From positions 2,232,001 through 2,296,000 of the forward strand of contig NZ_CP082273.1 of the NCBI RefSeq assembly GCF_019880385.1: a stretch of DNA of 64,000 nucleotides. Direction: 5' to 3'. Below the pieces are notes generated by a model. It saw nothing but the letters and a program-made list of their open reading frames with translations. It was not told where the DNA came from and searched no databases. Source of the stretch: Nocardioides coralli (lineage in GTDB: Bacteria; Actinomycetota; Actinomycetes; Propionibacteriales; Nocardioidaceae). A program made the position numbers and the translations under genes. This document shows, one piece after another, positions 59,442-64,000 of this stretch. The first letter of the stretch is position 1; every line of letters begins with the position of its first letter.

Positions 59442-59926
59442 AGGGGCTTGAAGTGGTCGAACGGCTCGCCGCAGGCCCGGCACACCCACAGCGCCTTGCA
59501 GGCGGTGGAGCCGAACCGGCTGGACTCGCGCGTGTCGGGACTGCCGCACTGCGGGCAGCGGACCGACAGGGTCAGCGGCACCGGCCCGTCACCTCGGGCC
59601 GCGGGCGGCGCGACGCCGTAGGCCTCCAGCCGGGCACGGCCCTCGTCGCTGATCCAGTCGGTGGTCCAGGCGGGCGAGAGGACGAACTCGACCTCGACGC
59701 GGCGGTAGCCGGCGTCGCTCAGCCGCGCGACGAGGTCGTCGCGGATGGTCTCCATCGCCGGGCAGCCGGAGTAGGTCGGGGTGATCACGACGTGGACCCG
59801 CCTCTCGTCGTCGACCGAGACGTCGCGCAGGATGCCGAGGTCCTCGATGGTCACGACCGGCAGCTCCGGGTCGGGCACCTGGGCGGCCACCCGCCAGGCC
59901 TCGGTGCGGACCGGAGTCGCGGTCAC
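59438..59926 (-). CDS. paaD: Phenylacetyl-CoA epoxidase assembly/Fe-S protein PaaD
   Basis: This 162-residue protein has the MIP18/DUF59-type N-terminal domain (QVPDPELPVVTIEDLGILRDV, then ITPTYSGCPAMETI) and a C-terminal zinc-ribbon-like region with RCPQCGS and VCRACGEPFDHFKPL, typical of PaaD. It is thought to help insert metal centres into the epoxidase complex. GTG at 59926 overlaps the paaC stop by 4 bp (59923-59926); a GTG one codon earlier is the alternative. Its stop is at the start of the 87-bp repeat array. Confidence 0.93.
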   Translation of the reverse strand: MTATPVRTEAWRVAAQVPDPELPVVTIEDLGILRDVSVDDERRVHVVITPTYSGCPAMETIRDDLVARLSDAGYRRVEVEFVLSPAWTTDWISDEGRARLEAYGVAPPAARGDGPVPLTLSVRCPQCGSPDTRESSRFGSTACKALWVCRACGEPFDHFKPL

Positions 59927-60696
59927 CACGTCGCCCCCGGGTGGGACCGGGTGAGGTGCTGCATCTCGGCCAGCAGGTAGCCCATCTGCTCGGTGTGGAT
60001 CCCGCGCCGGCCGCCGCCGCTGGCGGGGGTCACCTCGGGGAGGGCCAGCGTGGCCTGCTCCACGACCGGGACGATCCGCGCCAGGACCGGCTCGCGCAGC
60101 GCGGCGTGGTCGGTGGCGACCCCCTCCTCGACCAGGGCGGGGTCGAGCCAGGAGGTGTCGAAGAGCTCCTCGAGGTAGCGGAGCTCGTCGTCGAGCGCAG
60201 CCTGCATCCGGGCGTGCGACTCCTCGGTCCCGTCACCGAGGCGCACCACCCAGTGGGCGGCGTGGTCGAGGTGGTAGGCGACCTCCTTGACGGCCTTGCC
60301 CGCCACGCCGGCGACCGTCGGGTCGCTGCTCGTGCGCAGGGCGTCGTAGAGCTCGCTCTGCCACGCCGCGAAGAGCAGCATCCGCGCCATGGCGACGCCG
60401 AAGTCGGTCTGCTCGCGCTCGACGAGGTGGCCGTTGCGGAAGTCGCGCTCGTCGCGGAAGTAGGCGAGGGCGTCCTCGTCGCGCCCCTCACCCTCGAGCT
60501 CTCCGGCGCGGGCGAGCAGCGCCCTGGCCTGGCCCAGCTGGTCGAGGCCGATGTTGGCGATGGCCACGTCCTCCTCCAGCTGGGGGGCACGGCTGATCCA
60601 CCAACCCAGTCGCTGAGCGGAGATCAAGGCGTCGTCAGCCAGCGCCAGGACGTAGTCGTAGGGCGTCGTCCCGACGGCATCGCGTGGGGTGGTCAC
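59923..60696 (-). CDS. paaC: Phenylacetyl-CoA epoxidase structural subunit PaaC
   Basis: This 257-residue all-helical protein shows ALADDALISAQRLGWWISRAPQLEEDVAIANIGLDQLGQARALL near the start and KAVKEVAYHLDHAAHWVVRLGDG, the usual ferritin-like PaaC pattern, with partial diiron-site remnants. It pairs with PaaA to form the epoxidase core and is not itself catalytic. GTG at 60696 overlaps the paaB stop by 4 bp, and its own stop overlaps paaD. The length matches the family. Confidence 0.95.
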   Translation of the reverse strand: MTTPRDAVGTTPYDYVLALADDALISAQRLGWWISRAPQLEEDVAIANIGLDQLGQARALLARAGELEGEGRDEDALAYFRDERDFRNGHLVEREQTDFGVAMARMLLFAAWQSELYDALRTSSDPTVAGVAGKAVKEVAYHLDHAAHWVVRLGDGTEESHARMQAALDDELRYLEELFDTSWLDPALVEEGVATDHAALREPVLARIVPVVEQATLALPEVTPASGGGRRGIHTEQMGYLLAEMQHLTRSHPGATW

Positions 60697-60983
60697 AGGT
60701 GCTCCACTCCCTCGGGGATGTCGTAGAAGGTCGGGTGGCGGTAGATCTTGTCGCCTGCGGGGTCGAAGAACGCGTCGCGCTCGTCCGGGGTGCTGGCCTC
60801 GATGTCGGAGGACCTGACCACCCAGATCGAGACACCCTCCTGTCGCCGCGTGTAGAGGTCGCGTGCGTTGCGCAGCGCCATCTCGGCGTCGGGGGCGTGC
60901 AGCGAGCCTGCGTGGACGTGGGACAGGCCGCGCCGGGAGCGGACGAAGACCTCCCACAGCGGCCAGTCACGGGTCGCGCTCAT
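60693..60983 (-). CDS. paaB: Phenylacetyl-CoA epoxidase small subunit PaaB
   Basis: This 96-residue protein has the family pattern [41 protein letters not shown] and [21 protein letters not shown]. PaaB bridges PaaAC dimers in the epoxidase. ATG at 60983 overlaps the paaA stop (ATGA, 60980-60983) and the stop overlaps paaC, so expression is tightly linked. The length matches the family. Confidence 0.95.
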   Translation of the reverse strand: MSATRDWPLWEVFVRSRRGLSHVHAGSLHAPDAEMALRNARDLYTRRQEGVSIWVVRSSDIEASTPDERDAFFDPAGDKIYRHPTFYDIPEGVEHL

Positions 60984-61981
60984 GCGGCACCTTCCTCGCG
61001 AGCGGCCTGCTTGGCGGCGTACGCCGACGCTGCCTCGCGCACCCACGCGCCGTTCTCGTGGGCGCTGACGCGGTGCGCCATGCGCTCGGCGTTGCACGGG
61101 CCGTTGCCCTTGATGACCTCGAACAGCTCGGTGAAGTCGATCTCCCCGAAGTCGTAGTGACCCCGCTCCTCGTTCCAGCGCAGGTCGGGGTCGGGCAGCG
61201 TCAGGCCCAGCGCCTCGGCCTGCGGCACGGTCATGTCGACGAACCGCTGCCGCAGGTCGTCGTTGCTGAAGCGCTTGATCCCCCACGCCATCGACTTCGC
61301 GGTGTTGGGCGAGTCGTCGTCGGGCGGGCCGAACATCATCAGCGAGGGCCACCAGTAGCGGTCGACGGCGTCCTGGGCCATCGCCTTCTGGGCCGGGGTG
61401 CCGTGGGCGAGCGTGTGGAGGATCTCGAAACCCTGGCGCTGGTGGAACGACTCCTCCTTGCACACCCGCACCATGGCGCGGGCGTAGGGACCGTAGGAGC
61501 AGCGGCACAAGGGGACCTGGTTGGTGATGGCGGCGCCGTCGACCAACCACCCGATGGCGCCCACGTCGGCCCAGGTCAGGGTCGGGTAGTTGAAGATCGA
61601 GGAGTACTTCTGGCGACCGCTGTGGAGCTGGTCGAGCAGGTCGGCACGGTCGGCGCCGAGGGTCTCCGCGGCGGCGTAGAGGTAGAGCCCGTGACCGGCT
61701 TCGTCCTGCACCTTGGCCATGAGGATGGCCTTGCGTCGCAGGCTGGGGGCGCGGCTGATCCAGTTGCCCTCGGGCTGCATCCCGATGATCTCGGAGTGGG
61801 CGTGCTGGGCGATCTGCCGGATCAGCGTCTTGCGGTAGCCCTCCGGCATCTCGTCGCGCGGCTCGATCCGGCCGTCGTCGGCCAGCACCGCCGAGAACGA
61901 GGCGGGTTCGTCAGGGTCGGCGGCCCGCGGGGGCCGGGCATCCCCTGACCCGTCGGGCGCGGTGAAGTCGTTGCCGTACAC
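60980..61981 (-). CDS. paaA: Phenylacetyl-CoA 1,2-epoxidase catalytic subunit PaaA
   Basis: This 333-residue ferritin-like oxygenase carries the diiron residues within [26 protein letters not shown] and [17 protein letters not shown], and the long N-terminal arm typical of PaaA. It epoxidises the aromatic ring of phenylacetyl-CoA to start aerobic phenylacetate breakdown. GTG at 61981 has TATTCT 6 nt upstream and no ribosome-binding site, so it is probably leaderless. It heads the paaABCDE transcript. No paaK or ring-opening paaG/Z genes are in the window, so the pathway is completed elsewhere. Confidence 0.97.
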   Translation of the reverse strand: MYGNDFTAPDGSGDARPPRAADPDEPASFSAVLADDGRIEPRDEMPEGYRKTLIRQIAQHAHSEIIGMQPEGNWISRAPSLRRKAILMAKVQDEAGHGLYLYAAAETLGADRADLLDQLHSGRQKYSSIFNYPTLTWADVGAIGWLVDGAAITNQVPLCRCSYGPYARAMVRVCKEESFHQRQGFEILHTLAHGTPAQKAMAQDAVDRYWWPSLMMFGPPDDDSPNTAKSMAWGIKRFSNDDLRQRFVDMTVPQAEALGLTLPDPDLRWNEERGHYDFGEIDFTELFEVIKGNGPCNAERMAHRVSAHENGAWVREAASAYAAKQAAREEGAA

Positions 61982-61987
61982 ACCCTC

Positions 61988-61993
61988 AGAATA
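61988..61993 (-). promoter_or_regulatory. -10 hexamer TATTCT of the paa operon
   Basis: TATTCT on the minus strand ends 6 nt before the paaA GTG. It overlaps the edge of the TGTTACAC/GTGTAACA element at 62002-62039, so a bound regulator would block it. Confidence 0.55.
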
Positions 61994-62001
61994 CCACGGT
62001 T

Positions 62002-62039
62002 TGTTACACGATGCAGAATCGAGGCTGATGTGTGTAACA
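62002..62039. promoter_or_regulatory. Inverted repeat TGTTACAC...GTGTAACA, candidate operator for paa
   Basis: TGTTACAC (62002-62009) and GTGTAACA (62032-62039) form a perfect 8-bp inverted repeat with a 22-bp gap, about three helical turns centre to centre. Each half is itself TGT-n-ACA symmetric. It lies just upstream of the paa -10, so repression of paaA is the simplest reading, and it may also control the divergent GNAT gene. The regulator is not coded in the window. Confidence 0.5.
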
Positions 62040-62066
62040 GACGCGATGGATGTCAGGATGATGCGC

Positions 62067-62621
62067 ATGAGCTCCCCGAGTGCCGACGTCTCCTGCCGCG
62101 TGGCATGGTCGGACGACGCCCCTGCCATCGCTGCCCTGCAGCTGGCGGCGCGACAGCACGACCTGGCCGGCGTCGTACCCGACGCGGCGTTGCAGGTCGA
62201 CCCGGACGTCGCCGCCGCCGCGTGGCAGCGGACGCTGACCCGTCCGGACGACGCCCGCGTGCGGGTGCTGGTCGCCCTCGAGCGCAACCGCGTGGTCGGG
62301 TTCGCCATCACCTCGCCTGCGGGCGACCCCGACACCGACCAGGTGGCGGACGCCGAGCTCCTGGAGTTCACGATCGACCCGCGCGAACGCGGCAAGGGGC
62401 ACGGCTCGCGCCTCCTGCAGGCGGCCGTGGACACGATGGCGGCCGACCGGTTCACCCGCTCCGTGACCTGGCTGATGGCCTCCGACGACGCCCTGCGCGG
62501 TTTCCTCGAGTCGGCGGGCTGGGCACCGGACACCGCCCACCGTGAGCTCGACCTCGACGGGACGGGCACGACGACGGTCAAGCAGGTGCGCCTGCACACC
62601 ACGATCGCCGAAAGTGCTTGA
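62067..62621 (+). CDS. GNAT family N-acetyltransferase
   Basis: This 184-residue GNAT protein has a beta-rich N-terminus ([23 protein letters not shown]), a central [10 protein letters not shown] strand, and the acetyl-CoA loop [21 protein letters not shown] (R-x-x-G-x-G/A), with the C-terminal [15 protein letters not shown] helix typical of the fold. The substrate is unknown. Several in-frame ATGs occur (62028, 62046, 62058, 62067); 62067 is chosen for the AGGATG-like site 9 nt upstream, and 62028 is the best alternative. It is divergent from paaA across the candidate operator. Confidence 0.82.
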   Translation: MSSPSADVSCRVAWSDDAPAIAALQLAARQHDLAGVVPDAALQVDPDVAAAAWQRTLTRPDDARVRVLVALERNRVVGFAITSPAGDPDTDQVADAELLEFTIDPRERGKGHGSRLLQAAVDTMAADRFTRSVTWLMASDDALRGFLESAGWAPDTAHRELDLDGTGTTTVKQVRLHTTIAESA

Positions 62622-62696
62622 AATCCTCGACGGGTGAGGGATGCTGGGAGACCGAATGTCATCGTCGACCGAGACCGGCAGGAGAGGGAGCGCGTG

Positions 62697-62885
62697 ATGG
62701 GACCGCTGCCCCAGCTCTACAAGATCATCATCGTCGTCCTGGCAGTCGGACTCTCGCTCGGAGCGGGCCTCTGGCTCGCGGGCTACGTGGTCCTGCCACT
62801 GGGCGGGATCGGGGTCGGACTCGCCGGCGGGGCGCTGCTCGCCTTCCTCGCGACGCGCGACTTCACCCACCGCCGTTTGCGCTGA
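62697..62885 (+). CDS. Small two-helix membrane protein
   Basis: This 62-residue protein has two hydrophobic segments, [20 protein letters not shown] and [20 protein letters not shown], separated by a short turn, and a basic C-terminus ([10 protein letters not shown]). The ribosome-binding AGGAGAGGGAG is strong, so it is probably expressed. I do not recognise a family. It stands alone between the GNAT gene and azlC. Confidence 0.65.
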   Translation: MGPLPQLYKIIIVVLAVGLSLGAGLWLAGYVVLPLGGIGVGLAGGALLAFLATRDFTHRRLR

Positions 62886-62896
62886 CCACCCACTTG

Positions 62897-62902
62897 TAGC
62901 CT
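62897..62902 (+). promoter_or_regulatory. -10 hexamer TAGCCT before azlC
   Basis: TAGCCT ends 6 nt before the GTG at 62909 in the 23-bp gap after the small membrane-protein gene; leaderless geometry. Confidence 0.45.
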
Positions 62903-62908
62903 CGCCGG

Positions 62909-63619
62909 GTGCACGACAGCGCGCCCGACGCCCGACGCTCGGCAGTCGTGCGCGACGGGCTCGGGGTCGGCCTGGCCACCGGCCTCTACGGCACCTCGTT
63001 CGGGGCGGTCTCGGTCGCCGCCGGCCTCTCTGTCGCCCAGACCTGTGCGCTGTCCCTGGTCATGTTCACCGGCGCCAGCCAGTTCGCCCTGGTCGGCGTC
63101 CTGGCGGCGGGCGGCTCGCCCCTCGCCAGCGGGCTCACCGCGCTCCTCCTCGGCACGCGCAACACCCTCTACGGCATCCGGCTCGCCCCCCTGCTGGCCT
63201 GGCGCGGCGTACGCCGGGCGGGTGCGGCCCAGCTGGTCATCGACGAGTCCACCGCCATGGCCCTCAACCGCGACACCCGCCCGCTCGCCCGGACCGGTTT
63301 CCTGGCGACCGGGCTCGCCGTCTTCGTCCTGTGGAACCTGTTCACCCTGGTCGGGGCGGTCGCCGGGGAGGCGCTCGGCGACCCGCGCACCTTCGGCCTC
63401 GACGCCGCCGTGGGCGCGGCCTTCCTCGCCCTGGTCTGGCCGCGGCTGGCCGACCGCCGCAACCGGTGGGTCGCGGTGGCGGCAGCCGCGGTCGCGCTCG
63501 GCCTGGTGCCGGTCACCGCTGCCGGCGTACCCGTGCTGGCCGCGGGTGGTGTCGCGCTGCTGGTCGGGCTGCTCTCCCGGCGCCCTGACCCCACCGAGTT
63601 CCCGGAGGCGGCGCGATGA
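62909..63619 (+). CDS. azlC: AzlC family branched-chain amino acid exporter, large subunit
   Basis: This 236-residue protein has about six or seven membrane segments and the AzlC motifs GLATGLYGTSFGAVSVAAGLS, MFTGASQFALVG and LLGTRNTLYGIRLAPLL. With AzlD it should export branched-chain amino acids or analogues. GTG at 62909 follows TAGCCT by 6 nt. Its stop overlaps the azlD ATG (ATGA), so the two are co-translated. Confidence 0.94.
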   Translation: MHDSAPDARRSAVVRDGLGVGLATGLYGTSFGAVSVAAGLSVAQTCALSLVMFTGASQFALVGVLAAGGSPLASGLTALLLGTRNTLYGIRLAPLLAWRGVRRAGAAQLVIDESTAMALNRDTRPLARTGFLATGLAVFVLWNLFTLVGAVAGEALGDPRTFGLDAAVGAAFLALVWPRLADRRNRWVAVAAAAVALGLVPVTAAGVPVLAAGGVALLVGLLSRRPDPTEFPEAAR

Positions 63620-63918
63620 CGCTCTGGCTGACCGTGCTCGGTGCCGGGCTGGCCTGCTACCTGCTGAAGCTGGCGGGGCTCTCGTTCCCCGCCGGGCTGC
63701 TGGAGCACCCCGTCGCGGAGCGGGTGGCGGACCTGCTCCCGGTCGCCCTGCTCGCGGGACTGGTGGCGGTCCAGGTGTTCTCCTCCGGACCCTCCCTGAC
63801 CGTGGACGCGCGGCTCGCGGCGCTGGCGGTCGCCTTCGCGCTGCTGCTCGTGCGTGCGCCGTTCCTCGTCGTCGTGTTCGGGGCCGCGCTGGTCGCGGCG
63901 CTGCTGCGGCTGCTCTGA
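63616..63918 (+). CDS. azlD: AzlD family branched-chain amino acid exporter, small subunit
   Basis: This 100-residue protein has three or four membrane segments (TLWLTVLGAGLACYLLKLAG, VADLLPVALLAGLVAVQVF and LAALAVAFALLLVRAPFLVVV) and matches the AzlD family. It pairs with AzlC. ATG at 63616 overlaps the azlC stop by 4 bp. It converges on the gene cut by the right edge of the window. Confidence 0.93.
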   Translation: MTLWLTVLGAGLACYLLKLAGLSFPAGLLEHPVAERVADLLPVALLAGLVAVQVFSSGPSLTVDARLAALAVAFALLLVRAPFLVVVFGAALVAALLRLL

Positions 63919-63922
63919 CCCG

Positions 63923-64000
63923 TCAGCCGAGGTCGAGGAGCTCCTCGAGCCCCACGGTCAGACCCGGCCGGGCCGCGATGGCTCGCAGCGCGGTGAGCAC
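63923..64000 (-). CDS. C-terminal end of a gene cut by the window edge
   Basis: The last 25 codons of a minus-strand gene are visible, ending VGLEELLDLG then TGA at 63923-63925. The codon bias fits a real gene. The fragment is too short to assign a family; the repeated Leu/Glu pattern only suggests a C-terminal helix. It converges on azlD, with a weak CGGCTG/CAGCCG inverted repeat at 63907-63929. Confidence 0.5.
   Translation of the reverse strand: MLTALRAIAARPGLTVGLEELLDLG

Noticed and set aside
57991..59451. A plus-strand frame of 486 codons covering paaE and the repeat array
   Set aside because: It is antisense to paaE, which has complete FAD, NAD and [2Fe-2S] motifs. The open frame follows from codon bias and the in-frame 87-bp repeats.
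63907..63929. CGGCTG/CAGCCG as terminator between azlD and the cut gene
   Set aside because: The stem is 6 bp with an 11-nt loop, too weak to call.

Overview
The window is about 64 kb of GC-rich, gene-dense DNA from an actinobacterium, most likely Nocardioidaceae (Nocardioides-like). The basis is the codon bias, frequent GTG starts, chains of 4-bp ATGA/GTGA stop-start overlaps, the actinobacterial qcrCAB/ctaE/ctaCDF respiratory genes, DUF5304, PspAA/PspAB and DUF3043 proteins, and GGTTGAGC...CGAAACC dispersed repeats. From memory, the gene order follows the M. tuberculosis Rv2182c-Rv2206 backbone: PlsC, ArsA-like ATPase, SRPBCC protein, FadD15, NlpC/P60, DEDD-UvrC protein, TrpD, CtaE-QcrCAB, CtaF/CtaC, adenosine kinase, IscA/ErpA, glycerate kinase, DUF3043. 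Blocks not in that backbone are inserted between these genes. I saw no tRNA, rRNA, CRISPR array, transposase or prophage.

Layout. 0-13.3 kb: response regulator (cut by the window edge), flavin reductase-like protein, MFS/spermidine-synthase fusion, DUF5931-type sensor kinase, PlsC acyltransferase, alpha/beta hydrolase, TIGR00300 protein, then a coupled operon SRPBCC-ArsA-DUF5304-ROK-ROK divergent from a long-chain acyl-CoA ligase. 13.3-22.7 kb: a Flp/Tad pilus island (cpaB, cpaE, cpaF, a VWA-TadB fusion, tadC) translationally coupled to its own histidine kinase and LuxR-type regulator and followed by two Flp pilins. 22.7-26.4 kb: a ydaO-type (c-di-AMP) riboswitch in front of an NlpC/P60 hydrolase and two membrane-linked zinc-protease-like genes. 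26.5-29.2 kb: two small Cys-rich proteins, a DEDD exonuclease/UvrC-like fusion and a stand-alone Lrp ligand-binding domain. 29.2-34.6 kb: an envelope-glycan block (two GT2 enzymes, FkbM methyltransferase, DUF2304, DUF2142). 34.6-46.9 kb: trpD, a receiver-like protein, CtaG, the complete cytochrome bcc-aa3 branch, a yybP-ykoY (Mn) riboswitch before TerC, and an L,D-transpeptidase lipoprotein. 46.9-52.8 kb: a cysteine-desulfurase/TusA pair, adenosine kinase, ErpA, glycerate kinase, SRPBCC and GNAT proteins. 52.8-57.9 kb: nadA, a PspA-PspAA-HtpX-PspAB-histidine kinase stress operon, DUF3043. 57.9-62 kb: paaABCDE phenylacetyl-CoA epoxidase, with an 87-bp tandem-repeat array wedged between paaD and paaE. 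62-64 kb: a GNAT protein, a two-TM protein, AzlC/AzlD and a cut gene.

The most unusual points are: (1) the paaD-paaE array, which encodes in-frame 29-residue repeats, is coupled by GTGA overlaps at both ends, and is one base away from being fused to PaaE; (2) the VWA-TadB fusion pilus locus with its embedded two-component system, inter-pilin hairpin and palindrome; (3) a c-di-AMP riboswitch that appears to head a hydrolase-protease-protease operon; (4) repeated leaderless promoter geometry (TANNNT 6-8 nt before the start codon), which I used to choose many starts.
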